DNA from: an uncultured Collinsella sp.
Lineage (GTDB): Bacteria > Actinomycetota > Coriobacteriia > Coriobacteriales > Coriobacteriaceae
Direction of reading: 5' to 3'
Length of the DNA stretch: 64,000 nucleotides
Assembly: GCA_934646865.1 (NCBI GenBank)
Contig: CAKUEU010000001.1
Coordinates: 65,409-129,408 of the forward strand
In this document: positions 53,236 through 61,496 of the stretch, piece after piece
Layout of the letters: the number at the start of each line of letters is the position of its first letter
Numbering within the stretch: the first letter of the stretch is position 1
Program-made: the position numbers and the translations under genes
Notes under the pieces: generated by a model
What the model was told of the DNA's origin: nothing
The model's input: only the letters and a program-made list of their open reading frames with translations
Databases searched by the model: none

Positions 53236-54618
53236 ATGATCATTACTCTGTGTGGTGGCGGATCCACCTTTACCCCCGGCATCGTCAAGTCCATTGCCCT
53301 GCGCAAGGACGAGCTCGACGTTGACGAGATTCGCCTGTACGACATCAACGAGGAGCGCCAGCGCAAGATCGGCGTGCTCGTGGACTGGATTTTGCACGAG
53401 GACCTTGGCCTGGACATCAAGCTTACGGTGACCACCGACAAAAAGACGGCTTTTACCGACGCGAGCTTCGTGTTTGCCCAGATGCGCGTGGGCGGCTATG
53501 CCATGCGCGAGCAGGACGAGAAGATTCCGCTGCGTCACGGCTGCGTGGGTCAGGAGACCTGCGGTTGCGGCGGCCTTGCCTATGGCATGCGCACCATCTT
53601 CCCCATGGTCGAGCTCATCGACGACGTCGAGAAGTACGCCAAGAAGGACTACTGGATTCTCAACTACTCCAACCCTGCCGCCATCGTCTCCGAGGGCTGC
53701 CGCGTGCTGCGTCCCAACGCTCGCATCATCAACATCTGCGACATGCCGATCGCGATCATCGACGTGGTTTGCGCCGCGCTCGATATCGACAAGAAGGATG
53801 TCGAGTACGATTACTTTGGCCTCAACCACTTTGGTTGGTTCACCTCGATCCGCCACAAGGGCGAGGAGGTGCTCCCGCAGCTGCGCGAGTACATCAAGGA
53901 GCATGAGATTCTGCTGCCCGATTCGTACCTCAAGGGCATGGGCTCGCTGATGTCGAAGAAGCCCGAGGAGGCAACCGACGAGCATCCCGAGCAGAACCGC
54001 CACACCAAGGGCAGCTGGTACTACGTCTGGAAGGGCGAGTACGAGATCATGGAGTGCTTCCCGGAGTACCTGCCCAACACGTATCTGAACTACTACCTGC
54101 AGCAGAAGGAGTTCGTCGAGCATTCCAACCCCGAGCGCACCCGTGCGAATGAGGTTGAGGAGACGCGTGAGAAGAACCTCTTTGATGGTATCGATCACTA
54201 CGAGAAGACCGGCGAGATCGACGAGAGCACGTTCTATGCGGGCAGCCACGGCGACTGGATTGCCGACCTGGCTATCGCTCTGAAGAACGATACCAAGCAG
54301 CGCTTCCTGGTCATTTGCGAGAACAAGGGCGCTATCCCCAACATGCCCTATGACGCCATGGTCGAGCTACCTGCCTACATTGGCAAGAACGGCCCCGAGG
54401 TCATCAGCCGCGACAACATTCCGCTGTTCCAGCAGGGCCTCATGATGCAGCAGCTGAACTCCGAGAAGCTCGTGGTTGAAGCTACGATCGAGGGCTCTTA
54501 CGAGAAGGCGCTCAAGGCCTTTACGCTCAACAAGACCGTGCCTTCGATGAACGTCGCCAAGGAAGTTCTCGACGACATGATCGAGGCCAACAAGGGTTAC
54601 TGGCCCGAGCTTAAGTAA
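53236..54618 (+). CDS. 6-phospho-alpha-glucosidase, GH family 4
   Basis: 460 residues. NAD-binding CGGGSTFTPG near the start, MRVGGYAMREQDE, and CDMP (about 169) followed by GLNHFGWF (about 197): Cys and His bind the catalytic Mn2+. In GH4 the CDMP motif marks phospho-alpha-glucosidases of the GlvA/MalH group, while CNVP marks beta-enzymes. It hydrolyses phosphorylated disaccharide from the PTS to glucose and glucose 6-phosphate by an NAD-dependent redox route. It is 3 nt after the transporter gene. Confidence 0.92.
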   Translation: MIITLCGGGSTFTPGIVKSIALRKDELDVDEIRLYDINEERQRKIGVLVDWILHEDLGLDIKLTVTTDKKTAFTDASFVFAQMRVGGYAMREQDEKIPLRHGCVGQETCGCGGLAYGMRTIFPMVELIDDVEKYAKKDYWILNYSNPAAIVSEGCRVLRPNARIINICDMPIAIIDVVCAALDIDKKDVEYDYFGLNHFGWFTSIRHKGEEVLPQLREYIKEHEILLPDSYLKGMGSLMSKKPEEATDEHPEQNRHTKGSWYYVWKGEYEIMECFPEYLPNTYLNYYLQQKEFVEHSNPERTRANEVEETREKNLFDGIDHYEKTGEIDESTFYAGSHGDWIADLAIALKNDTKQRFLVICENKGAIPNMPYDAMVELPAYIGKNGPEVISRDNIPLFQQGLMMQQLNSEKLVVEATIEGSYEKALKAFTLNKTVPSMNVAKEVLDDMIEANKGYWPELK

Positions 54619-54649
54619 AAGCAACAGGTCGCTGACCGCATGCCAGGAG

Positions 54650-54693
54650 CAATGCCCCGTCCACGTGATTGCGTGGGCGGGGCATTGTCATTT
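54650..54693 (+). terminator. Intrinsic terminator of the sugar operon
   Basis: A perfect 16-bp stem (54650-54665 with 54672-54687) with a 6-nt loop, followed by TCATTT. Confidence 0.8.
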
Positions 54694-54787
54694 GGTAACG
54701 CGTTTTATCAAATATGGCATTTATCTGCGGTAATGTTCGTTTTCACCGCTGAGGGCGACATTTTATACCGCCTGCCGAACCGTGTGG

Positions 54788-54810
54788 TGACCTAACAACT
54801 TTTTAGGTCA
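54788..54810. promoter_or_regulatory. Candidate operator upstream of the hydrogenase operon
   Basis: TGACCTAA (54788-54795) and TTAGGTCA (54803-54810) form a perfect inverted repeat with a 7-nt spacer. It is 63 nt before the start of the flavoprotein gene and is suited to a dimeric regulator. No T-run on either strand. Confidence 0.4.
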
Positions 54811-54873
54811 GTGTTGTGCGTGTAGCAACTTCGCCCGGCCTCGCCTCCGGGCTGCCACATGAGAGGGGATCTT

Positions 54874-56706
54874 ATGGCTCGACTGCATGTAATGGAACGC
54901 AGCCACGCTCAGGCCGTCATGGACGACCTGCACGATGCGCTCGGACGTCGTCTGGCGGTGAGTTCGCTCGCCCCGTGTCCCGTTGAGTTTACGGCGGCGC
55001 TCGTCAACCTGTGCTCGACGCAGAGCTGCGGCAAGTGTACGCCCTGCCGCGTGGGCCTGAGCGCGCTGAGTGACCTGCTCGCCGATGTGCTTGAGGGCCG
55101 CGCCGACGAGTCCACGCTCAACTTGATTGAGCGCACTGCCCGCACCATCTACCTTTCGAGCGACTGCGCCATCGGCTACGAGGCCGGTGCCATGGCGCTC
55201 ACGGCCATCCGCGGCTTCCGCGACGATTTTGAGCATCACATTCGCGAGCACTCCTGCGGCTTTGACCGCGAGGCTCGCGTCCCGTGCGTCTCGGGTTGCC
55301 CGGCGCACGTCGACATTCCCGGCTATATCTCGCTGGTCGAGGCTGGCCGCTATGCCGACGCCGTCAAGGTCATCCGCAAGAACAATCCGCTGCCGCTCGT
55401 CTGCGGCCTGGTGTGCGAGCATCCCTGCGAGATGCACTGCCGCCGCGGCATGGTCGACGACCCCATGAACATCCTTGCCCTCAAGCGTTTTGCCGTTGAG
55501 CATAGCGACCTCAACGACTACAAGCCCACCGTGGCCGACAACACCGGCAAGCGCGTCGCCGTGATCGGCGGCGGCCCGGCCGGCCTTTCCTGTGCCTACT
55601 ACCTGGCCGTGATGGGCCACAAGGTGACCGTTTTTGAGCAGCGCCACCACTTGGGCGGCATGCTGCGCTACGGCATCCCCAGCTACCGTCTGCCGCGCGA
55701 GCGCCTGCAGGGCGAGATCGACTGGATCTTGAGCGCCGGTATCGACGTTGAGCTCGACCACTCCGTCAACGGCGAGGAACTCGCCCGTCTTCGCGACGAA
55801 TTCGATGCCGTCTACCTGGCCATCGGTGCCCACAGCGATAAGAAGCTCGGTCTTCCGGGCGAAGAGGCTCCCGGCGTGGAGTCAGCCGTCAAGATGCTGC
55901 GCGCTATCGGCGACGACGAGCTGCCCGACCTGAGTGGCCAGCGCGTGTGCGTCATTGGCGGCGGCAACGTGGCCATGGACGTGGCCCGCTCTGCCGTGCG
56001 CTGCGGTGCCGAAAAGGTGAGTATCGTCTACCGCCGTCGCATCTGCGATATGACGGCCCAGGATGCCGAGATTGCCGGTGCCCAGGCCGAGGGCTGCGAG
56101 GTTCTGGAGCTGACGGCTCCGCTTGCTATCGAGACGGGCGAGGACGGTCGCGTGAACGGCCTGCGCGTGCAGCCGCAGATCATCGGCGAGCCCCGTCGCG
56201 GTCGTCCGGCCCCGCGTGCCGCCGCCACGCCCGAGCGCGTCATTCCGTGCGAGCGTGTGTTTGTGGCCATTGGCCAGGACATCGATTCCAAGCCGTTTGA
56301 GGACATGGGCATCGCCTGCAAGTGGGGCTGCGTGGTCACCGATTCGGACGGCGCCGTGCCCAACTTCGAAGGTCTCTTTAGCGGTGGCGACTGCCAGACC
56401 GGTCCCGCCACCGTTATCCGCGCCATCAACGCCGGCCGCGTGGCTTCGGCAAATATCGACCGCTACCTGGGCTTCGACCACAAGATCAAGCTCGATGTGG
56501 AGCTGCCGACCGTGCAGTTTAAGGGCAAGCACGAGTGCGGTCGCTGCGAGCTGGGAGAGCGCGAGGCCGGCGAGCGCATCCACGATTGGAATCTGGTCGA
56601 GCAGGGCCTTACCGAGGAGGAGGCGCGCCAGGAGGCGAGCCGCTGCCTGCGTTGCGACCACTTTGGCTTTGGCGCGTTCCGCGGAGGGAGGAACCTGGAA
56701 TGGTAG
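54874..56706 (+). CDS. GltD/NfnB-like FAD-NAD(P) oxidoreductase, hydrogenase partner
   Basis: 610 residues from ATG 54874 (GAGAGGGGAT upstream). The N-terminus (about 40-110) has SCGKCTPCRVGL, the [4Fe-4S] domain seen in NuoF/HydB subunits. Cys-rich CVSGCPAHVD and CGLVCEHPCEMHCRR (about 145-195) match the ferredoxin-like domain of GltD, followed by GGGPAGLSCAYYLA (FAD, about 233) and GGGNVAMDVARSA (NAD(P), about 360). A C-terminal Cys cluster (CGRC, CLRC) adds another Fe-S site. It should pass electrons between NAD(P)H and the hydrogenase whose start overlaps its end. Confidence 0.88.
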   Translation: MARLHVMERSHAQAVMDDLHDALGRRLAVSSLAPCPVEFTAALVNLCSTQSCGKCTPCRVGLSALSDLLADVLEGRADESTLNLIERTARTIYLSSDCAIGYEAGAMALTAIRGFRDDFEHHIREHSCGFDREARVPCVSGCPAHVDIPGYISLVEAGRYADAVKVIRKNNPLPLVCGLVCEHPCEMHCRRGMVDDPMNILALKRFAVEHSDLNDYKPTVADNTGKRVAVIGGGPAGLSCAYYLAVMGHKVTVFEQRHHLGGMLRYGIPSYRLPRERLQGEIDWILSAGIDVELDHSVNGEELARLRDEFDAVYLAIGAHSDKKLGLPGEEAPGVESAVKMLRAIGDDELPDLSGQRVCVIGGGNVAMDVARSAVRCGAEKVSIVYRRRICDMTAQDAEIAGAQAEGCEVLELTAPLAIETGEDGRVNGLRVQPQIIGEPRRGRPAPRAAATPERVIPCERVFVAIGQDIDSKPFEDMGIACKWGCVVTDSDGAVPNFEGLFSGGDCQTGPATVIRAINAGRVASANIDRYLGFDHKIKLDVELPTVQFKGKHECGRCELGEREAGERIHDWNLVEQGLTEEEARQEASRCLRCDHFGFGAFRGGRNLEW

Positions 56707-58511
56707 AGCTCAACAACCCCACTGTCAGCGACAACACCGAAAGCGGAGCACTCAACATGGTCAAGCTCACGATCGATAATTGCGAAGTCGTGGTACCCGA
56801 GCACACCACGATCCTGGACGCAGCCAAGTCCGTCGGCATCCAGATTCCCACCCTGTGCTATCTGCGCGATCTGAACGAGATCGGCGGCTGTCGCGTATGC
56901 GTGGTCGAGGTTGAGGGCTGCGACCAGCTGGTCGCCGCCTGCAACAACTACGTGCTCGACGGCATGGTGGTCCGCACCAACAGCCCCAAGGCCCGCGAGG
57001 CCCGTCGCACCAACGTGCAGCTGCTGCTGTCCCAGCACGATTCGCAGTGCACGAGCTGCGTGCGCAGCGGCAACTGCAACCTGCAGACCATCGCCAACGA
57101 CCTGGGCATTTTCTATCTGCCGTATCAAAGGCATTTGGCGGGCGAGGGCTGGGATTTCGATTTTCCCATCATTCGCGAAAACGATAAGTGCATTAAATGC
57201 ATGCGCTGTATCAAGGTGTGCGAGAGCGTGCAGGGCCTGGGGATTTGGGACCTGACCAACCGCGCCACGCATACCGCCGTGGGTACCCGCGGGCGCGCGC
57301 CGATCGGCAAGACCGATTGCGTCGCGTGCGGCCAGTGCATTACGCATTGCCCGACGGGCGCACTACGCGAGCGCGACGATACCGAGACCGTGTTCGACGC
57401 TATCGCCGATCCCGACAAGATCGTGCTGGTGCAGATCGCGCCGGCCGTGCGTAGCGCTTGGGGCGAAGAACTCGGTATTCCGCGCGAGGAAGCCACCGTC
57501 GAGCGCCTGGCTTGCGCGCTGCGCCGCGTGGGCTTTGAGTACGTGTTCGACACCGATTTCTCGGCCGACCTCACCATTATGGAGGAGGGTTCCGAGCTGC
57601 TCGAGCGCCTGGGCAAGGCCGCCAAGGGCGAGGGCGACAGCCGCGGCTGGCCCATGTTTACGAGCTGCTGCCCGGGCTGGGTGCGATTTGTGAAGGCGCG
57701 CTATCCGGAGTTTGTCGACAGCCTGTCCACGTCTAAGTCGCCGCAGCAGATGTTCGGCGCCATCGCCAAGACCTACTACGCCAAGGCACTGGGCGTGGAG
57801 CCCGAGCGCCTGTTTGTGGTGTCCGTGATGCCGTGCACGGCCAAGAAGGCCGAGCGCGCGCTGCCGAGCATGGTGGGCGAGGACGGTGCGCCCGACGTTG
57901 ACGTTGCGCTGACGGTGCGTGAGATGGTGCGCATGATCCGCGCGAACCACGTGAGCGTGGATACGCTCGTCGAGGAGCCGCTCGACACGCCGCTGGGCTT
58001 TGGCACGGGCGCGGGCGTGATCTTTGGCGCCACGGGCGGCGTGATGGAAGCTGCCGTGCGCTCGGCATATTACCTGGTGACGGGCAAGAACCCCGATACC
58101 GACTTCTTTACCGACGTGCGCGGGCTCGACGGCTGGAAGGAAGCCGTGGCCGATATCGACGGCACCAAGGTGCGCGTCGCCGTGGCGCACGGGCTTGGCA
58201 ACGCCGCCCGTCTGCTCGACGCGATTCGCGACGGCCGCGTGAGCTATGACTTCGTCGAGGTCATGGCGTGCCCCGGCGGCTGTGTCGGTGGCGGTGGTCA
58301 GCCCATTCACGATGGCTGCGAGCTGGCGGCCGAGCGCGGCCAGGTGCTGTGGGGTCTGGATGCGAAGGCGGACATTCGCTTCTCGCACGAGAATCCCGAT
58401 GTCCAGGCATGCTACCGCGAGTTCTTGGGCGAGCCGCTTTCGCCGCTGGCAGAGGAACTGCTGCATACCAACCACCACGCATGGACGATGCCGAACGAAG
58501 GGACGTGCTAG
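56700..58511 (+). CDS. [FeFe]-hydrogenase catalytic subunit (group A-like)
   Basis: 603 residues from ATG 56700, overlapping the flavoprotein gene by 7 nt; ATG 56757 (MVKLTIDN) is an alternative start. Order: [2Fe-2S] domain (CYLRDLNEIGGCRVC); His-Cys3 cluster (HDSQCTSCVRSGNC); two [4Fe-4S] motifs (CIKCMRCIKVCE, CVACGQCITHCP); and the H-cluster motifs TSCCPGW (about 320), MPCTAKK (about 376) and ACPGGCVGGGGQP (about 522). All H-cluster Cys are present. It should make or use H2 in the cytosol, coupled to NAD(P)H through its partner. The HydEFG maturases are not in the window. Confidence 0.94.
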   Translation: MVELNNPTVSDNTESGALNMVKLTIDNCEVVVPEHTTILDAAKSVGIQIPTLCYLRDLNEIGGCRVCVVEVEGCDQLVAACNNYVLDGMVVRTNSPKAREARRTNVQLLLSQHDSQCTSCVRSGNCNLQTIANDLGIFYLPYQRHLAGEGWDFDFPIIRENDKCIKCMRCIKVCESVQGLGIWDLTNRATHTAVGTRGRAPIGKTDCVACGQCITHCPTGALRERDDTETVFDAIADPDKIVLVQIAPAVRSAWGEELGIPREEATVERLACALRRVGFEYVFDTDFSADLTIMEEGSELLERLGKAAKGEGDSRGWPMFTSCCPGWVRFVKARYPEFVDSLSTSKSPQQMFGAIAKTYYAKALGVEPERLFVVSVMPCTAKKAERALPSMVGEDGAPDVDVALTVREMVRMIRANHVSVDTLVEEPLDTPLGFGTGAGVIFGATGGVMEAAVRSAYYLVTGKNPDTDFFTDVRGLDGWKEAVADIDGTKVRVAVAHGLGNAARLLDAIRDGRVSYDFVEVMACPGGCVGGGGQPIHDGCELAAERGQVLWGLDAKADIRFSHENPDVQACYREFLGEPLSPLAEELLHTNHHAWTMPNEGTC

Positions 58512-58513
58512 CG

Positions 58514-59572
58514 ATGCGCGCATTTGATGTTGAGATGTCGCGCCGGGGGTTTGCCTCGGCGCTCGCCGCGGGCGCGCTGTCGCTTGCGCTCGCGGGCTGT
58601 GGCGGCGGGGCTGCCGGTGCCGGGTCCGCCGCAGGCTCGGCTGCCGGGTCTGCTGCGGGCAGTGCTGCCGCCGAGCCGGTCGAGGTGCACGTCGCCTCGC
58701 TCAAGGGGCCGACCTCGATCGGTCTGGTGCAGTTTATGGACCAGGCCGCAAACGGCGAGACGGACAATGAGTTCGACTTTGCGATCAACACCGCCGCCGA
58801 CGAGATCGTGCCCAAGGTCATTCAGGGCGATGTCGATATCGCGCTGGTGCCGGCCAACGTGGCAAGCGTGCTGTACAACAAGACCGAGGGCGCGGTGCAG
58901 GTCATCGACATCAACACGCTGGGCGTGCTGAACGTGGTGACGGGCGATGCGGGCGTGACCTCGTTTGGCGACCTGGCGGGCCGCACCGTCTACATGACGG
59001 GCAAGGGCACCACGCCTGAGTATGTGATGAACTACCTGCTGGAGCGCGCGGGTCTGACCGGCCAGGTGACGCTCGAGTTTAAGAGCGAGCCCACCGAGGT
59101 GCTGTCGGCGCTGCTGGCCGATCCGTCCGCCGTGGGCGTGCTGCCCGAGCCATTTAAGACCGCGGCCATCGCTAAGAGCGAGGGCAAGCTGTCGGCACCG
59201 GTGAGCCTGACCGACGTGTGGGACGAGCTGGCGGGCGACACGGGGTCGCGCTTGCTGACGGGCGTGACCGTGGTGCGTCGCGCGTTTGCCGAGGAGCATC
59301 CCGAGGCCGTGGCGGAGTTCTTACGCTCTCACGAGGCGAGCGTCGAGGCTGTCAACGCGGCACCGGCGGACTGGGCGCAGGCCGTGGTCGATGCCGGCAT
59401 CGTGGACAACGCCAAGATCGCCGAGAAGGCGATTCCCGGGTGCATGCTCGTGTGCCAGACGGGCAAGGATATGAAGGCGGCACTTAGCGGCTATCTGCAG
59501 GTGCTGGCCGACGCGGACGCGAGCGCCGTGGGTGGTAAACTTCCGGCTGACGATTTCTACTACATGGAGTAG
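58514..59572 (+). CDS. NitT/TauT-type ABC substrate-binding lipoprotein
   Basis: 352 residues from ATG 58514, 2 nt after the hydrogenase gene. Signal SRRGFASALAAGALSLALAGC: lipobox LAGC with Cys29, and a twin-Arg pair suggesting possible Tat export. A Gly/Ala/Ser tether follows (about 30-52), then a two-lobed periplasmic-binding fold (VHVASLKGPTSIG, DIALVPANVASVLY, GVTSFGDLAGRTVYMTG) like the NMT1/SsuA group. The ligand is unknown; transcription with a hydrogenase is not usual for this family. Confidence 0.85.
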   Translation: MRAFDVEMSRRGFASALAAGALSLALAGCGGGAAGAGSAAGSAAGSAAGSAAAEPVEVHVASLKGPTSIGLVQFMDQAANGETDNEFDFAINTAADEIVPKVIQGDVDIALVPANVASVLYNKTEGAVQVIDINTLGVLNVVTGDAGVTSFGDLAGRTVYMTGKGTTPEYVMNYLLERAGLTGQVTLEFKSEPTEVLSALLADPSAVGVLPEPFKTAAIAKSEGKLSAPVSLTDVWDELAGDTGSRLLTGVTVVRRAFAEEHPEAVAEFLRSHEASVEAVNAAPADWAQAVVDAGIVDNAKIAEKAIPGCMLVCQTGKDMKAALSGYLQVLADADASAVGGKLPADDFYYME

Positions 59573-59575
59573 CCC

Positions 59576-60952
59576 GTGCGTGCGTTTGCTCGACAAATGG
59601 CAGAGCGTATGAAGGCGGTGGCGGCAGTAGGTGCCGTCGCCGCCTTTTGGCTTGCCGCGTGGATGCTGGTGGCTGCGCTGGTGGCGCAGCCGCTGATCTT
59701 GCCCGGACCGGGTGCTGTTGTAGCGGCGCTGTTGCGGCTGGTGTGCGATACCGGCACGTGGGCGATTTTGGCGGGCTCGGGCGCGCGGATTCTGGGCGGG
59801 CTGGCGCTTGCCGCGGTATGTGGCGGCGTGCTGGCCGGGGTTTCGTCACGCTCGCGGGCTTTTGCTCGCCTGGTGGCGCCGGCGCTGTCGTTTGTGAAGG
59901 CGACGCCGGTTGCCTGCGTGGTGGTCCTGTTGCTCATTTGGCTGGGGTCGGCGCGCGTGAGTATCGCCGCCGTCTTTTTGATGGCGCTGCCGGGCGTGTA
60001 TTTTTCGCTGGCCGAGGGTCTGGCGCAAGTGAATAAACCGCTGGAGCAGATGTTCCGCATGCATGGCGTGAGTGGCTTGCGCCTGTTTTGCACCCACACT
60101 TGGCGTGAGGTCCTGCCATTTGTGCTTTCGTGCGCCCGGGCTGTGATTGGTATGGGCTGGAAGGCCGGCGTGGCAGCCGAGCTCATTGGCATGGCGGTGG
60201 GTACCGTGGGCGAGCGCATCTATCAGGCAAAACTTTTGATTGAGACGGCTGATCTGCTGGCGTGGACCGTGCTGGTCGTTGCCGTTTCGTGGGCGTGTGA
60301 GCGCGCGCTGGTGTGGTTGCTGCAGGCTTCGGGGCCCGTGGCGTGGCGGGTGGCCGTGCGGACGCACGGGCATGGTGCTCGTGGGCGTGCGGGGGCTGCG
60401 GGCGATAGCGCTGCGGCGGGGCTTGCGCTTGCCGTGGGCGATCGCGCGCCCTGGGCGCCGGCGCTGGACGGTCTGGTGCTCAACGTGCCTGCGGGCGGGC
60501 GTATTTGCGTGATGGGCGCTTCGGGTGCTGGCAAGACGACGCTGCTTGCGCTGGCGGCGGGGGAGTGCGCACCGTGCTCGATGGTGTTTCAGGATGCGCG
60601 CTTGGTCGAGTCCGCCTCGGCGCTGGATAACGTGCTGGTGTGCGCCGATGCGCGCGTGGATGCTTCGAGTGCTGCGGCCTTGCTGCGCCTGCTGGTGCCC
60701 GGTGTCGATGTGCATGCGTGCGTGGCCGAGCTTTCGGGCGGTCAGCGCCGACGCGTTGAGATCGCCCGAGCCCTGCTGTGCCCCGGCGGCGCGGTGATTC
60801 TGGACGAGCCCTTTACCGGCCTCGATACCGCCGCGCGCGATGCGACGGCCGAGGTTGTGCTCGACCTGCTTGACGGTCGCATGCTCTTGCTCGCCACGCA
60901 TGACGCTTCCGACGCCCAGGCCCTCAACATCTCGGACGTCATCACGCTGTAG
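59576..60952 (+). CDS. Fused ABC transporter permease-ATPase
   Basis: 458 residues, GTG start at 59576. Residues 1-250 are a BPD-type permease with about five or six helices and the EAA-like loop VNKPLEQMFRMHGVSGLR. After an Ala/Arg/His linker (about 255-285) comes an ATPase with GASGAGKTT (Walker A, about 318), FQDARL (Q-loop), LSGGQRRRVEIARAL (signature), VILDEP (Walker B) and ATHD (H-loop). Only about 20 residues separate Walker A from the Q-loop, roughly half the normal distance, so this ATPase is shortened. Permease and ATPase of NitT/TauT systems are usually separate genes. It serves the lipoprotein encoded just upstream. Confidence 0.88.
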   Translation: MRAFARQMAERMKAVAAVGAVAAFWLAAWMLVAALVAQPLILPGPGAVVAALLRLVCDTGTWAILAGSGARILGGLALAAVCGGVLAGVSSRSRAFARLVAPALSFVKATPVACVVVLLLIWLGSARVSIAAVFLMALPGVYFSLAEGLAQVNKPLEQMFRMHGVSGLRLFCTHTWREVLPFVLSCARAVIGMGWKAGVAAELIGMAVGTVGERIYQAKLLIETADLLAWTVLVVAVSWACERALVWLLQASGPVAWRVAVRTHGHGARGRAGAAGDSAAAGLALAVGDRAPWAPALDGLVLNVPAGGRICVMGASGAGKTTLLALAAGECAPCSMVFQDARLVESASALDNVLVCADARVDASSAAALLRLLVPGVDVHACVAELSGGQRRRVEIARALLCPGGAVILDEPFTGLDTAARDATAEVVLDLLDGRMLLLATHDASDAQALNISDVITL

Positions 60953-61020
60953 AGGCTCGTCCAAACCCAAATTCAAGCCAAAATTCAACAACAAAATTCA
61001 ACAACAAAATGATCTCTTTT

Positions 61021-61089
61021 CATCTGCTCCCACAGGGGCAGATGTGCTATTCTATCTGCGGGGTAATACTTTGGAATACCAAGTAATAC
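61021..61089 (+). promoter_or_regulatory. Antitoxin promoter and operator-like repeats
   Basis: A 10-bp hairpin (61021-61030 with 61035-61044) may end the upstream operon, though without a T-run. Then comes TATTCT (61048-61053) as a possible -10. Three AATAC repeats start at 61065, 61075 and 61085, exactly one helical turn apart, as expected for an autoregulated ribbon-helix-helix antitoxin. The rest of the 252-nt gap holds a short tandem repeat (AAATTCAACAACA twice, about 60981-61008). Confidence 0.45.
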
Positions 61090-61204
61090 CAACGCCGCAG
61101 AAACAAACTCCGGATGCGGGCCAATCGGGTTGCCTTCACAGCCCGTCGCCCAGCCGCGTGGCCCGCATCTATCCGCACTACCGTCGTTTCAAAAAGGAAG
61201 CGCC

Positions 61205-61408
61205 ATGGCAGAACACATGACCCCTGTAGTCGCGAAGGTCTTGCCCGAGGAAAAGGCGGCCTTCGCGGCGGCAACCCAGCTCGTGGGCACCACGCCGTCC
61301 AACGCCATCCGCATGTTCATCGCCGCGTTCAATCGCTGCGGCACCTTCCCGTTCGACATCTCGCCCAACGGGGCTTTTGGCACCGCGCCCGATTCTCATC
61401 AACAATGA
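61205..61408 (+). CDS. RelB/DinJ-family antitoxin, without a toxin gene
   Basis: 67 residues. The N-terminal ribbon-helix-helix (VVAKVLPEEKAAFAAATQLVGTTPSNAIRMFIAAF; about 8-42) is the DinJ/RelB dimerisation and DNA-binding fold, and NRCGTFPFDI matches the family's linker. Normal DinJ proteins are about 85 residues; this one ends soon after the linker. No YafQ/RelE toxin follows: a palindromic repeat begins 14 nt after the stop. It is an orphan or a truncated system. GGAAGCGCC precedes the ATG. Confidence 0.75.
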   Translation: MAEHMTPVVAKVLPEEKAAFAAATQLVGTTPSNAIRMFIAAFNRCGTFPFDISPNGAFGTAPDSHQQ

Positions 61409-61421
61409 CTGTCCCAAACTG

Positions 61422-61479
61422 CCGGCACTTGGGGACGTTCCTTTTCTGCCGGCAGTTAAGGAACGTCCCCAAGTGCCGG
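61422..61479. repeat. 58-bp palindromic element with perfect 22-bp arms
   Basis: Arms 61422-61443 and 61458-61479 are perfectly complementary over 22 bp (CCGGCACTTGGGGACGTTCC at the left). The 14-nt centre contains a second palindrome, CTGCCGGCAG. It separates the antitoxin from the CPBP gene and resembles the decayed copies at 49864-49917. Confidence 0.8.
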
Positions 61480-61496
61480 GTTTTGAGGAGGGTGGC

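Noticed and set aside
61409..61496. A toxin gene after the RelB/DinJ antitoxin
   Set aside because: The interval is occupied by the 58-bp palindrome and is too short for a toxin.
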